Source of the DNA: Actinobacteria bacterium OV320
GTDB lineage: Bacteria; Actinomycetota; Actinomycetes; Streptomycetales; Streptomycetaceae
Assembly: GCA_001298545.1 (NCBI GenBank)
Contig: LJCX01000025.1
Location: forward strand, 62,001 to 126,000
Length of the DNA stretch: 64,000 nt
Reading direction: 5' to 3'
The notes under the pieces are model-generated. The model made no database searches. It was not told the DNA's origin and saw only the letters and a program-made list of their open reading frames with translations. Of the stretch, positions 10,162 through 19,201 are shown in pieces (position 1 is the stretch's first letter; each line of letters begins with the position of its first letter). The position numbers and the translations under genes were made by a program.

Positions 10162-10650
10162 TCATGTCACCGCCACCGGCTCGCGCCGCCGGCTCTTTGG
10201 GGTATCGGGCTCGGGCTCGGTGGCATCGGCGGCCGCTGTCTCCCACTCGGGCTCGGGCCGCGCCGGTGCGCCGACGGCCATCGGCTCGGGTCGGCCCGAG
10301 CGCCGGAAGGCGGAGGTGCCCCGCGAGATGTCATGGCCGATCGCCACGGCGTCGATGTCCGCCGACGTCCGGCTCTGCTGTCCCTCGCGCGACTCCGTAC
10401 GCACCCTCAGCCTGCCCTGCACCATCACCGGGTCGCCGACGTTCAGCGAGGCCGCCGCGTTGGTGGCCAGTTGCCGATTGGCCCACACCGTGAAGAAGTT
10501 GGTGTGCCCGTCGGTCCAGGTGCCCTTCTCGCGGTCCCAGTAGCGCGAGGTCACCGCCAGCCGGAACCTCGCCGACGCCCCCGCCGCCAGGTCCCGGTAG
10601 ACCGGCTGCGTCGCCACGTTGCCGACCGCGCAGACCATCGTCTCGTTCAT
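10162..10650 (-). CDS. ssbB: Second single-stranded DNA-binding protein SsbB
   Basis: 162 aa; the ATG at 10650 has a GAGGAGG ribosome site. An OB-fold spans residues 1-110, with MVCAVGNVATQPV, FRLAVTSRYWD, FTVWANRQLATN and VMVQGRLRVR. The C-terminal 50 residues are Pro/Glu-rich and end in RRREPVAVT; the acidic DDDIPF-type tip that recruits replication partners is missing. That is characteristic of the paralogous SsbB of streptomycetes, which is needed for chromosome segregation during sporulation rather than general replication (established for S. coelicolor). It lies downstream of the dynamin-like pair on the same strand, but a 330-bp gap with repeats suggests its own promoter. Confidence 0.93.
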   Translation of the reverse strand: MNETMVCAVGNVATQPVYRDLAAGASARFRLAVTSRYWDREKGTWTDGHTNFFTVWANRQLATNAAASLNVGDPVMVQGRLRVRTESREGQQSRTSADIDAVAIGHDISRGTSAFRRSGRPEPMAVGAPARPEPEWETAAADATEPEPDTPKSRRREPVAVT

Positions 10651-10900
10651 CGTGAACCCCTCCTCGCCGGACGGTCACCCCGCCCGGATACACGTACGGG
10701 CCCGTCCCGCACGGCTGCGTCCGCCGTGACACCGCGGCCCTTTCGCCGCGTACCGTCACCGCCCTCACGGCGACCGCATCCGTCGCGATCACCGCGAAGC
10801 CAGACTGCCTCCGTCGGACCGGGCCCGCCGAGCGCTGTGGACCACCCACCGCCTGTGGAAATCTCCACCACCCGGACGAGTGATCCACGCGCCGCGCACT

Positions 10901-10982
10901 GTGGATCACCCAACTCGGATCACCCCTCGTGGATCACCGTCGCGGATCACCCGTCGTGGATCACCGTCGCGGATCATCCGCG
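10901..10982 (-). repeat. Three tandem ~27-bp repeats upstream of ssbB
   Basis: Units start GTGGATCACC at 10901, 10929 and 10956, each followed by a second GCGGATCA(C/T)CC or CTCGGATCACC half, so GGATCA recurs about six times. They lie in the ssbB upstream region, right after the dynB stop. TGTGGA-type sequences also occur at 10836, 10854 and 10900 and partly resemble DnaA boxes on the opposite strand. They could be an operator or regulator array or slippage; function is unproven. Confidence 0.65.
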
Positions 10983-10987
10983 GCACC

Positions 10988-13174
10988 TCACCGAGCGGCG
11001 GCCCCCACCCCCGTGACCCGCCCGTACTGCTCACGGACCTCCCGGTACCGCAGCAGTTCCGCGGCGACGGGATCCAGTACACGGGCCCGGCCGCACCCGG
11101 CCGCCGCCTCCCGCAACCGGCGCTCCGCGTCCTGCCCGTACCGCCGGGCCGGCCCCCGTGCCGCCAGTCGGCAGCTCCACTCGACGAGCGGGCCGCCGAT
11201 GATGCCGGTCACCATCAGCAGCACCGGAACCCCGAGGTTCGGCGCCAGCACCCCGACGATCTGTCCGAGCAGCCACAGCCCGCCGACCACCTGGAGCAGG
11301 GTCATGCACGCCTGCGCCAGCACGGCCACCGGCCACCAGCCCGGCCGCGGCGGCCGCCCCGGCGGCAGCCCGGCCCGCGCCGCCAGCTGGTCCAGCGCCT
11401 CGGGCAGCCCGCCGGCCCCGCGTACGGCCGCCTCGCGCACGGCCTGCGCCCACGGCATGGGCAGCCCCGCCGAGGCCCGCTCGGACACCGTGCGCACCGC
11501 CTGCTCGACGCGTTGCCGTGCCGTTGCCTCCTCGTCGGCCGGAGCACGCAGCGGCAGCCGTCCGGTGGGAGGGTCGCGCCGGTCCTGCTGCCACCGCCAC
11601 AGCCGTAGCCACGGCGTCCCGCACGCCCGGCCCGCGTTGCGCAGCCAGGCGCGTTCGGCGGCCTCGCCCGCGGCGGTGGCGCCCACGGCGTCCGCCAGGC
11701 AGTCGGCGAACTCGTCCCGCGCCTCCTCGCTGAGCCCGGTGCGTCGCCCGGTGGCGTAGACGGGCCGCAGCCGCCACGCGGCGGCGTCCACATCGGCGGC
11801 GATCCGCCGTGCCGCGGCGCCGCGTTCCGTGACGAACTGGCCGAGCACTTCGCGCAGTTCTCCGATGCCGTCGCCGGTGAGCGCGGACAGGGCGAGCACG
11901 GTGGCGCCCGGCTCGCCGTACTCGCCGAGGGCGACTCCGTCCTCGTCGAGCAGGCGTCGCAGGTCGTCCAGGACCAGCTCGGCGGCCTCGCCGGGCAGCC
12001 GGTCGACCTGGTTGAGGACGATGAACATGATCTCCGCGTGGCCCGCCATGGGCCGCAGGTAGCGCTCGTGGAGGATCGCGTCGGCGTACTTCTCGGGGTC
12101 GACGACCCAGATGACGGCGTCGACGAGTGCCAGAACGCGGTCGACCTGCTCGCGGTGCTGCACGGCCGCCGAGTCGTGGTCGGGCAGGTCGATCAGGACG
12201 AGCCCGCGCAACTGCGCCTCGGCGTCCTGACTCTGCACCGGCCGCCTGCGCAACCGGCCCGGGATGCCCAGCCGGTCGATGAGGGTCGACGCGCCGTCGC
12301 TCCAACTGCACGCGATGGGTGCGGAGGTGGTCGGGCGGCGTACGCCCGTCTCCGAGATGTTCACTCCGGCGAGGGCGTTGAACAACTGCGACTTGCCGCT
12401 CCCGGTGGCGCCCGCGATGGCGACGACGGTGTGCTGACCGGAGAGCCTGCGCCGGGCCGCCGCCTCGTCGAGCACCCGGCCGGCCTCGGCGAGGGTCCGG
12501 CTGTCGAGCCGGGCGCGGGAGAGCCCCACGAGTTCACGCAGCGCGTCGAGCCGGGACCGCAGGGGGGCGTCGTAAGTGAGCGGGGTCGACGGCAGGGTGC
12601 TCCCGCCGCCACCGCCGATCCGGGTCTCCATGACGGCGGCCTGCTCGGCGGCGGAGGCCTCGCTCACGCGGCGGGCGATGAGCCCGTCGTCCCAGGCCCC
12701 GTCGGAGTCCGTACCCGGTTCGGCACCCGCGTCCGCACCCGTATCTGCCCCCGGTTCCGTACCGGGTTCGGAACCGGGTTCCCTGCGGGAGGGCGCGTGC
12801 GGGCCGGTGCCGGCGGCCGTGCGTGGGGCGGTGACCCCATCGGCGTCGGACACGCGCGCGTGGACGGCCGCCTCCTGCTCGCGGGGCTCCTTCGCGGAGT
12901 TCCTCACGGGCAACCTCGCGGGCACCTTCGCGGATTTCTCCGCCGTACCGCCGTCCTCAGCACCCACGCGGTCCTGCGCCCGCGTCTGCTCCTGCTCCCC
13001 GGCTTCCGGGTTCTCCCCCGTGCCCGAGCTGCTGTCCGTGCTGTCCTTGCTGTTCTTCCGATCATTGTCGATCCGGCCGCTGTCGGTCTGATCATGGTCC
13101 GCGTGGTCGTTGTTCATGTGGTCGTTGTTCATGTGGTCGTTGTCCGTGTGGTCCTGGTCAGTGACGGCGGTCAC
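10988..13174 (-). CDS. dynB: Dynamin-like GTPase with C-terminal membrane hairpin (DynB-type)
   Basis: 728 aa; the GTG start lies two bases beyond the dynA stop, in TGACCGGTG. The first 180 residues are disordered and charged, opening with DHTDN/DHMNN Asp-His-Asn repeats. The GTPase domain follows: P-loop GATGSGKSQLFNAL (about 255), G3 DLPDHDS and G4 NQVD. A helical middle leads to two hydrophobic segments (about 610-660), then a basic cytosolic tail. In S. venezuelae the dynAB pair makes two interacting dynamin-like proteins that stabilise sporulation Z-rings, and the membrane-spanning partner is DynB. The symbol is assigned from that architecture and the position next to ssbB, not from alignment. 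Confidence 0.8.
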   Translation of the reverse strand: MTAVTDQDHTDNDHMNNDHMNNDHADHDQTDSGRIDNDRKNSKDSTDSSSGTGENPEAGEQEQTRAQDRVGAEDGGTAEKSAKVPARLPVRNSAKEPREQEAAVHARVSDADGVTAPRTAAGTGPHAPSRREPGSEPGTEPGADTGADAGAEPGTDSDGAWDDGLIARRVSEASAAEQAAVMETRIGGGGGSTLPSTPLTYDAPLRSRLDALRELVGLSRARLDSRTLAEAGRVLDEAAARRRLSGQHTVVAIAGATGSGKSQLFNALAGVNISETGVRRPTTSAPIACSWSDGASTLIDRLGIPGRLRRRPVQSQDAEAQLRGLVLIDLPDHDSAAVQHREQVDRVLALVDAVIWVVDPEKYADAILHERYLRPMAGHAEIMFIVLNQVDRLPGEAAELVLDDLRRLLDEDGVALGEYGEPGATVLALSALTGDGIGELREVLGQFVTERGAAARRIAADVDAAAWRLRPVYATGRRTGLSEEARDEFADCLADAVGATAAGEAAERAWLRNAGRACGTPWLRLWRWQQDRRDPPTGRLPLRAPADEEATARQRVEQAVRTVSERASAGLPMPWAQAVREAAVRGAGGLPEALDQLAARAGLPPGRPPRPGWWPVAVLAQACMTLLQVVGGLWLLGQIVGVLAPNLGVPVLLMVTGIIGGPLVEWSCRLAARGPARRYGQDAERRLREAAAGCGRARVLDPVAAELLRYREVREQYGRVTGVGAAAR

Positions 13175-13177
13175 CGG

Positions 13178-14785
13178 TCACCTCTCCTTCTGAAGTACGG
13201 ACAGCGCGGCGATGAGTTCGGCCTGGGGTTCGGGGTGGACTTCGAGCCCGTCGAGGGGCGCGAGGCGCCGTTCGCGCTCGGTTTGCAGCACGCGGTCGAG
13301 GTGTTCGGTGAGCAGCCGTCCGGCGCGGTCGCGCAGCCGCAGCGCCCCGTGCGCGCCGATCCGCTCGGCGAGCCCCTCTCCGGCCGAACGCGCCCTGCGA
13401 CCGCCCAGCAGGGCGGTGGCGACGAGGGCGGCGACCGACTCCGGATCGGGCGCGACACCGCGTTCGAGGCCGCGGACCTCGTCCTCGGCGTACTCCTCGA
13501 GCTCGCGCCGCCAGCGTCGTACGGCCAGGCCGATCCGGTGCTCGGTGCTCTCCGGCGAGGCATCCCGGTCCGTCAGCTCCGGTGCGTCCGCGGCCGGTTC
13601 GCGCCGCCAGGCATCGTCGACGCGTTCGTCGGCGGCGGTGACGGCGCACAGCAGGAGGGCGCCGAGGCTCTCCGTCAGGGCATCGAGGAGTTCACCGGCG
13701 GTGCAGTCCAGCGGGAAGGCCCGCCAGCGCTTGAGCGCGTCGCCGGCGAGCACGGCACCGCTCTGCAGACGGCCCCGCACGCGCGTGTACTCGGTGTCGT
13801 ACGCCGTGTCGACGGCCGAGGTGAGGCGCAGCGCGGCGGCGTGCTGCGAGGCGGCGGCGCCCGCCAGTTCGGGCATCCGGGCCTTGAGGGAGTCGAGGAC
13901 GCCCTGGGCCGTACGGGCCAGGGCGTGGCGGCGGGAGCCGGGGTCCTGGACGTGGTGGACGAGCCAGTTCCGCAGCGGTGCCACGGCGGTGGCCGGGAGG
14001 AGCCCGCCGCCCCACGCGGACTCGGGCAGTTCGGGCACCGTGAAGCGCGGTACGTCGCCCAGCCCGGCCTTGGTGAGCAGCGCGCCGTACTGCCGGGACA
14101 CCTCGGAGACCACCTGGTGGGGTACGCGGTCGAGGACCGTCACGAGCATGGCGTCGTACTCCTTGGCGGTACGGAGCAGGTGCCAGGGCACGGCGTCGGC
14201 GTATCGGGCGGCGGTCGTGACCATCACCCAGATGTCGGCGGCGCAGATCAGTTCGGCGGCGAGCACGCGGTTGTCGGCCACGAGGGAGTCGATGTCGGGT
14301 GCGTCCAGGAGGGCGAGGCCCGGCGGGAGGGTGTCTGCGGTCTCGATCCGCAACACGTGTCTGCCGTCCTCGCCGGGCAGCAGCAGATCGTCCGCGGACT
14401 CCTGATGGGGCGCCCATACGCGCGTGAGCCGCGGCAGTACCCGCATGCCGCTGAACCAGTGATGGTCCTCCGGATGGCACACGAGGACCGGAGTCCGTGT
14501 CGTCGGCCGCAACACGCCCGCCTCGCTGACGCGCTGGCCCACCAGGGAGTTGACAAGGGTCGACTTGCCGGCGCCGGTGGAGCCGCCCACGACGACGAGC
14601 ATCGGCGCGTCGGGCTGCTTGAGCCGGGGCACCAGATAGTCGTCGAGCTGGGCGAGCAGTTCGTCGCGGTTGGCACGCGCGCGTGGGGCCCCCGCCAGGG
14701 GAAGCGGGAAGCGTGCGGCGGCGACACGGTCGCGCAGGGCGGAAAGTGCGTCGAGCAGCTGAGGCCGTACGTCCAAGGTCACCAC
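13178..14785 (-). CDS. dynA: Dynamin-like GTPase (DynA-type)
   Basis: 535 aa from the GTG at 14785 ([14 protein letters not shown]). The frame extends upstream to 14908, but that part is compositionally unlike the rest. P-loop [10 protein letters not shown] at 67-76, switch region [10 protein letters not shown]3 LLDAPDIDS and a divergent G4 (VLDRVPH). A long helical stalk follows (about 260-535), with an Ala/Leu-rich hydrophobic patch [20 protein letters not shown] that may dip into the membrane. It is the first gene of the two-gene operon with dynB. The expected role is cytokinetic ring stabilisation in sporulating hyphae. If not DynA, it is still a YfjP/dynamin-superfamily GTPase. Confidence 0.8.
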   Translation of the reverse strand: MVTLDVRPQLLDALSALRDRVAAARFPLPLAGAPRARANRDELLAQLDDYLVPRLKQPDAPMLVVVGGSTGAGKSTLVNSLVGQRVSEAGVLRPTTRTPVLVCHPEDHHWFSGMRVLPRLTRVWAPHQESADDLLLPGEDGRHVLRIETADTLPPGLALLDAPDIDSLVADNRVLAAELICAADIWVMVTTAARYADAVPWHLLRTAKEYDAMLVTVLDRVPHQVVSEVSRQYGALLTKAGLGDVPRFTVPELPESAWGGGLLPATAVAPLRNWLVHHVQDPGSRRHALARTAQGVLDSLKARMPELAGAAASQHAAALRLTSAVDTAYDTEYTRVRGRLQSGAVLAGDALKRWRAFPLDCTAGELLDALTESLGALLLCAVTAADERVDDAWRREPAADAPELTDRDASPESTEHRIGLAVRRWRRELEEYAEDEVRGLERGVAPDPESVAALVATALLGGRRARSAGEGLAERIGAHGALRLRDRAGRLLTEHLDRVLQTERERRLAPLDGLEVHPEPQAELIAALSVLQKER

Positions 14786-15106
14786 ATGCGAAGAATGCCC
14801 AATTTTAGGGGATTTATGAAGCATATAGGCATGTCTGCGCGCCGATAGGACACAAGGGACGGAAGGTACGACTGGGACAGAGGCACAGCGCAGGCATAAC
14901 GAGTGCACAACACCCGTGGCCCGGGACGCGAAAAGCGATGCACGATTCGCACCTGCCTGCGATTATCAGGACCGCTTCACCGAACCTCCACATTGAGCCA
15001 CGGAGGCGAAGCAACCGGGACAAGGAACCGGGAGCCCTATCCTTGTCCCCGGCAACGTCACGGATCAGCCCACACCCGGGCAGCACGTACGAGGCCACCA
15101 CACCCG
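14786..15106. other. Intergenic region with a hairpin upstream of tRNA-Arg
   Basis: This holds the dynAB promoter region and the tRNA leader. A perfect 10-bp inverted repeat (GGGACAAGGA at 15017-15026, TCCTTGTCCC at 15040-15049) is present with no T-run after it. Its role is unknown; it might be a factor-binding site or a weak terminator. No gene is seen. Confidence 0.5.
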
Positions 15107-15179
15107 GCCCCCGTAGCTCAGTGGATAGAGCAGGCGCCTTCTAAGCGCTTGGCCGCAGGTTCGAGTCCTGCCGGGGGCG
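15107..15179 (+). tRNA. tRNA-Arg (anticodon TCT)
   Basis: The 73-nt cloverleaf can be folded by eye. The acceptor stem GCCCCCG pairs with CGGGGGC. The D-arm contains TAGCTCAGTGGATAGAGCA. The anticodon loop CTTCTAA has TCT at its centre (reads AGA), and the T-arm is GCAGGTTCGAGTCCTGC. The 3' CCA is not encoded. tRNA-Arg genes are common actinomycete integration sites, and a tyrosine-recombinase tail lies 180 bp downstream. Confidence 0.96.
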
Positions 15180-15188
15180 CAAGTCTCC

Positions 15189-15212
15189 GCCCTCCCTCCG
15201 GGAGGGCATTTT
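15189..15212 (+). terminator. Rho-independent terminator of tRNA-Arg
   Basis: GCCCTCCC (15189-15196) pairs with GGGAGGGC (15200-15207) around a 3-nt loop and is followed by ATTTTT. It starts ten bases after the tRNA 3' end. Confidence 0.9.
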
Positions 15213-15358
15213 TGCTGCTCAGAGCACGTTTCACGCGACATGACAGAGCCCCGAGCACTCCCCCGATGATCAAGGGGAAGGTCCGGGGCTGTCCGGCTGT
15301 CACCGGGTTTTCGCGGGTGGCTGTGTCGAACACGTGTCGAAGTTTTCGGCGAGAACCC

Positions 15359-15490
15359 TCAGCCCGCGTCGATCGGCTCGGGAAGATCCCCGGCGGCCTC
15401 CAGGCGCTTTTTCAAGTCAGGCAGCTGCCCTTCGACACACCATGCGTAGGTAGCCAGCAGCACCGGCACGCTGTTCCCTGCCCAATGGGG
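15359..15490 (-). pseudogene. C-terminal remnant of a tyrosine recombinase (integrase)
   Basis: The last 43 codons of this frame (HWAGNSVPVLLATYAW...) match the end of actinomycete phage/ICE integrases, where the pattern (R)AGHSVxVLLxxYAxCxxG carries the second His/Trp and the nucleophilic Tyr. Upstream the frame becomes basic low-complexity sequence (RRRQPPRLPLP) with no catalytic Arg or HxxR box, so the rest of the gene is gone. It lies next to tRNA-Arg, as expected for the integrase of an element inserted there. The call rests on a short match and is moderately sure. Confidence 0.55.
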
Positions 15491-15851
15491 CAGCGGGAGG
15501 CGCGGCGGTTGCCGCCGGCGAGGCGCAGGCGTCCGCCCGGCTCGTTCTCGGTGGAGTAGCGGCCTCATGCGAGTCCACGGCGGTCTCATGGCTCACACCG
15601 ACGAGGTCAGCGAGCGTATGTCCGAGGCCTTGCCTTCGCCATCAGACTCCTGGACGCCTTGGACGGTAACGGTCCCCATGTCCGGAACCACGACGGACAG
15701 CACCTCATCCCAGAGGGATAAGACTTTCTCTCCTTCGACAAGGCCCGCGCACGGCGCGGGCGCGCGCCGCCGGGCGGGGGCGCTCAGGCTCCAGGATGGC
15801 GGGGGCGCCGTTCGCGAGTGCCGGCCGTGAGTGGTGGGATGGGCGGTCTCG
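15491..15851. other. Decayed accessory sequence, no intact gene
   Basis: One plus-strand frame ending at the TAA at 15719-15721 reads plausibly as protein (GLAFAIRLLDALDGNG then HVRNHDGQHLIPEG) but has no start codon. It may be the tail of a lost gene. Nothing else is supportable here. Confidence 0.35.
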
Positions 15852-16421
15852 TCAGCGCGAGCTAGCAGCCAGGCAGGCGAACAGAACTGCTCCGCCACCG
15901 AGGGTGAAGAGCTGCACCGTGCCCGGGATGGGCCATCCCAGGGTCAACAGACCACCGCCCGTGATCGCAGCACCGCCCGCCAGGAACCACATCGCCCGCA
16001 ACGCAAATTTCGGTGCCTCCGGCGCGTTGCCTCCCCCTCCCCTGAAACCATCGGCCCAGCAGTAGATCCCAAACCCGTACAGCAGCCAGGCGAGGGGCAA
16101 GAGGTCGATGGCGAATAGTGCAACGCTGACCCCGACCTGTAGACCGGTTGACGGATTGCTCACGCGTTCCACCCCCCACGATTTCAATTGACGGCGACCA
16201 TCCGTCGATCGCCACGCAACCCAGCGTGATGGTCTCGTCGGCGCGTCACATGAGCACCCGTACTCAGATGTCCCCGCTCGCGCCCCAAGCCTGCCCGTGA
16301 CATGGGAGTCCTGGTCGAGCAAAGGCTGCTGGCATTCGACCTCGTACTGGCTTGCTTCCACCGCTCCCCGCCCCAGGTCTGGGCCGCCATCGAGCCATAC
16401 ATCGTGGATCGGCGCACTCAT
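15852..16421 (-). CDS. Small membrane protein of unknown function
   Basis: 189 aa from the ATG at 16421, chosen because GAGGGGA lies five bases upstream. The longer frame to 16757 lacks such a site. The first 105 residues are hydrophilic and Cys-containing (YGCSCDAP). The second half has two or three hydrophobic segments: VSVALFAIDLLPLAWLLYGF, FALRAMWFLAGGAAITGGGL and TVQLFTLGGGAVLFACLAA. No family is recognised. It is an orphan gene in the accessory stretch between tRNA-Arg and the IS element. Confidence 0.6.
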   Translation of the reverse strand: MSAPIHDVWLDGGPDLGRGAVEASQYEVECQQPLLDQDSHVTGRLGARAGTSEYGCSCDAPTRPSRWVAWRSTDGRRQLKSWGVERVSNPSTGLQVGVSVALFAIDLLPLAWLLYGFGIYCWADGFRGGGGNAPEAPKFALRAMWFLAGGAAITGGGLLTLGWPIPGTVQLFTLGGGAVLFACLAASSR

Positions 16422-17078
16422 GCTTCCCCTCTTGAAGGGGTACCTTTCGAGCGGTCGGTTCAGCGCTACCACAACTCCCCCGTCCTCGGGTCCGAGTACT
16501 TGGACCGTCAGAACGTCCTGTGAGTAAACCGAGTTGCGCGTCAGCCCCTCATCCCGCAGGGCCGTCCACCATGTCGCACGGCGACCATGCACTGCATCCC
16601 AGCAAACTTCAGCCCGCCCCTGACCGTCCGCAGCCCCAAGGCCCCCGACAACCGCCACTGGCAATCGAGGCAGGGCTGCCAGCAGTGAGATTTCATGCCA
16701 AAGCGGAACAGTTGGCGATGGATTCCGGGTGCCCCGCAGAACACGAGTCCGAGCCACCGCGCGACGGATTTGCCAAACTTCTGGCTAGCCCGTGGACTAT
16801 CGGTGGACTGGGGCTGCCCGGTCCACCACCGATGAGGCCTCTACCTGGTGTTGTCGGGGCCCAAAGGGCATCCGGAGCCGTGTGCGCAGCTTCTGATCCT
16901 GCCGGGGGTATCGGGCGGAAGGTCCCGGACCGGTCATGGTCCAGAGGCATTCGTCTAGAGATCCTGGCCCGCCGGACAGGGCGGGCTTTGGGCCGTACGG
17001 CGCAGACTGGCATGCGGTGTACTTGCGAGGATGTTCGACTGGCCAGGCTCAGCAAGCCTTTCCGTGAGGGAGTGCGCT
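16422..17078. other. Accessory-region spacer without a supportable gene
   Basis: About 650 bp. Frames are open on both strands but show no domain, no credible ribosome site and mixed codon usage. The composition is less biased than in the flanking core genes, consistent with acquired, decaying DNA. Confidence 0.45.
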
Positions 17079-17375
17079 ATGGCAGTCCTTGTCATTTTTG
17101 AAGTCCCCGGCATGACCAAAGCCACCTACGAGCACGGCTCGGACAAGCTGACCGGCGGACGCGGCCCCGTCAAGAGTCCAGCGGACTGGCCCGTACCCGG
17201 CCTCATCTCGCACACTGCCGCGCCTACTCCGAATGGCTGGATCTCCATCGACATCTGGGAGTCCGAGGAAGCATTTCAGCAGTTCGGCCAGATCCTCATG
17301 CCGATTCTCCAAGAAGTCGGCGCCCCGGACGTACGGCCACAGATCTACCCGGTTTTCAACCACGTGAGCGCCTGA
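17079..17375 (+). CDS. Small hypothetical protein, dimeric alpha/beta-barrel-like
   Basis: 98 aa; the ATG at 17079 is preceded by GAGGGAG at seven bases. The pattern VLVIFEVPGMTKATYEHGSD at the start and GWISIDIWESEEAFQQFGQ in the middle resembles the EthD/antibiotic-monooxygenase-type ferredoxin fold, where one strand ends in a W-x-S-x-E-x-F element. No active-site residue can be assigned. It is an orphan gene within the accessory island. Confidence 0.6.
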   Translation: MAVLVIFEVPGMTKATYEHGSDKLTGGRGPVKSPADWPVPGLISHTAAPTPNGWISIDIWESEEAFQQFGQILMPILQEVGAPDVRPQIYPVFNHVSA

Positions 17376-17592
17376 TCCTGTCCCACGTTCCGCAGCCTCG
17401 ACCCTCCTGGTCAAGGGGACATGCCCAACCAGAGAGCGGCGTGACTCTCTCGACGTGCGAAGTCAATTCCAAGTCAATTCCGCTATAGCAATGCCGGACT
17501 GCGACGACAGATGCGGGCCAGTCAGGTCCGTGGACAGAGACAGACACGGCAGCGTGCCGATCACACGTCAGTCAGCCAGTGGAGTCCGGGCC

Positions 17593-18317
17593 ATGACCAC
17601 ACCGCCCTCCTCGATGTCATTCCCACCTTCGTGGGCCCATTGCGGGCGCGGCGCAGGCCCCGCCGACCCGATCGGCTGCCCGGGCGTGCGCCTCCCCGGT
17701 CATGCCGCATGCTTGGCCCATGTGTCTGAGAGCGACAGACACGCATACCTGGCTGCCCTGACTCCCGGGGCTGACATCGACCACCGCGGCACCCGCTTTA
17801 CCGAACCTCTCCTCCACGCTCTGCTCCAAGCCCTCCTCGATCCTGTCACCGGGCAGCCGAGCATTGGAATTGCGACGTTCGACGAGGCCACTTTCACTGG
17901 GACTGCCAGGTTCGACAAGGTGACGCTCGGCCAGGCGAAGTTCCGCCTGGCGAAATTCACCGGACATGCCGGGTTCGGCGGGGTGAAGTTGGCCGGCGTC
18001 GCGGGATTCGGTGAGGCAACGTTCAGCAGCACTGCCTTCTTCGGCGGGGCGACGTTCGGTGGTGACGCTTGGTTTGGTGGCGCGGCTTTCGGCGGTCATG
18101 CCTGGTTCGGTGATGCAACATTCAAAGGAAACTCTGGGTTCGGCGCGGCGACGTTCAGAGGCACTGCCGGGTTCGGCAGGGCCATGTTCACCGGTGAGGC
18201 TGGGTTCACCAGGACTCTCTTTACCGGACATGCCGGGTTCGGCGAGGCCACATTCACCGGCCCTGCCGAGTTCGGGGAAGCGCGGTTTGCCGGCGACGCC
18301 GGGTTCGCCAGGACGAC
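17593..18317 (+). pseudogene. Pentapeptide-repeat membrane protein, 5' part (split by IS21)
   Basis: From the ATG at 17593 (GGAG 8 bases upstream) this encodes about 241 residues. The short N-terminal domain has CxxH-type residues (WAHCGRGAG, HAACLAHVSESDRHAYLA). It is followed by a regular pentapeptide ladder with A(K/T)F and GFG/WFG at every fifth position (GATFGGDAWFGGAAFGGHAW), which should fold as a right-handed quadrilateral beta helix. The frame continues directly in the piece after the IS element. As it stands the gene ends sixteen bases inside the IS with a TGA. Joined to 20547-21744 it gives an intact 640-aa protein. Confidence 0.85.
18312..18317. repeat. Left target-site duplication of the IS21 element
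   Basis: GACGAC immediately before the left IS end; the same six bases follow the right end at 20541-20546. Confidence 0.85.
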
Positions 18318-18343
18318 TGTCGGCGGCGCTTGAAATGTGAGCC
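18318..18343 (+). repeat. Left terminal inverted repeat of the IS21 element
   Basis: Begins TGTCGGCGGCGCTTGAAA. Its counterpart read inward from 20540 begins TGTCGGCGACGGCTGAAA. Confidence 0.85.
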
Positions 18344-18391
18344 GATTCCGGCGGGTGAAAAGTGACCCCCCGCTGCGTCAGTTGATGTTGG

Positions 18392-19201
18392 TCATTCCCC
18401 GGTGTTGGCGGCGGGAACCCGTCCGAGGTCGCGGCCGCGCATGCGATAGCTGTCGCCCTTCAGCGAGATGACCTCGGCATGATGGACGAGTCGGTCGATC
18501 ATCGCGGCGGCGACGGTGTCGTCGCCGAAGACCTCGCCCCAGCGCCCGAAGGGCTTGTTGCTGGTCACGATCACCGAGGCGCGTTCGTAGCGGCCCGAGA
18601 TGAACTGGAAGAACAGGTTCGCGGCCTCGGGCTCGAAAGGGATGTAACCCACTTCGTCGACCACGATCAGCGGAATTCGTCCCAGCCGGGTCAACTCGTC
18701 GCTCAGACGACCTGCTTGATGGGCCTCGGCGAGACGGGTGACCCACTGGGCGGCGGTGCCGAAGGCGACCCGGTGGCCGGCCTGGCAGGCCCTGATGCCC
18801 AGGCCGGTGGCGAGGTGGGTCTTGCCGGTGCCGGGCGGCCCCAGGAAGATCACATTCTCCTTCCCGACGACGAAGTCCAACGTCCCCAGATGAGCAATGA
18901 CCTCGCGTTTCACGGACCGCTGGTGATCGAAGTCGAAGTCCTCCAGCGACTTGCGAGAGGGAAAGCGAGCCGCCCGGATGCGTCCCTCGGCGCCGTGGGA
19001 GTCGCGGGCGGCGACCTCCCTCTGCAGGCAGGCGGCCAGATACTCCTCGTGACTCCAGCCCTCGTCGCGGGCCCGCTCGGCGAGCCGGGCTGCCGCGTCC
19101 CGCAGGGCAGGGGCCTTCAACGCCTTGGTCAGATAGATCAGTTCGGAGCCGACGTCGCGGCTGGTCCTGGCCTGGTTCGTGCCGTTCTTCGTGCTCATCA
19201 C
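18392..19201 (-). CDS. istB: IstB-like transposition helper ATPase
   Basis: 269 aa. Walker A GPPGTGKTHLATGL (about 108), Walker B IVVDEVGYIPFEPE and sensor I VTSNKPFGRWGEVF identify an AAA+ ATPase of the DnaA/IstB type. It binds target DNA and stimulates the IstA transposase. The GTG at 19201 overlaps the istA stop by 4 bp (an ATG three bases further is an alternative), so it is translationally coupled. Full length for the family. Confidence 0.93.
   Translation of the reverse strand: MMSTKNGTNQARTSRDVGSELIYLTKALKAPALRDAAARLAERARDEGWSHEEYLAACLQREVAARDSHGAEGRIRAARFPSRKSLEDFDFDHQRSVKREVIAHLGTLDFVVGKENVIFLGPPGTGKTHLATGLGIRACQAGHRVAFGTAAQWVTRLAEAHQAGRLSDELTRLGRIPLIVVDEVGYIPFEPEAANLFFQFISGRYERASVIVTSNKPFGRWGEVFGDDTVAAAMIDRLVHHAEVISLKGDSYRMRGRDLGRVPAANTGE

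Noticed and set aside
12038..14848. 936-codon plus-strand open frame over dynA/dynB
   Set aside because: Low-complexity Gly/Arg/Val composition opposite two genes with clear GTPase motifs; antisense shadow.
15593..15898. Minus-strand frame of 101 codons near the integrase remnant
   Set aside because: No motif or ribosome site; it overlaps the end of the membrane-protein gene and a different frame that looks more protein-like.
16520..17101. 193-codon plus-strand frame in the accessory region
   Set aside because: No ribosome site, no domain, composition typical of random GC-rich sequence, and it overlaps the better supported gene at 17079.
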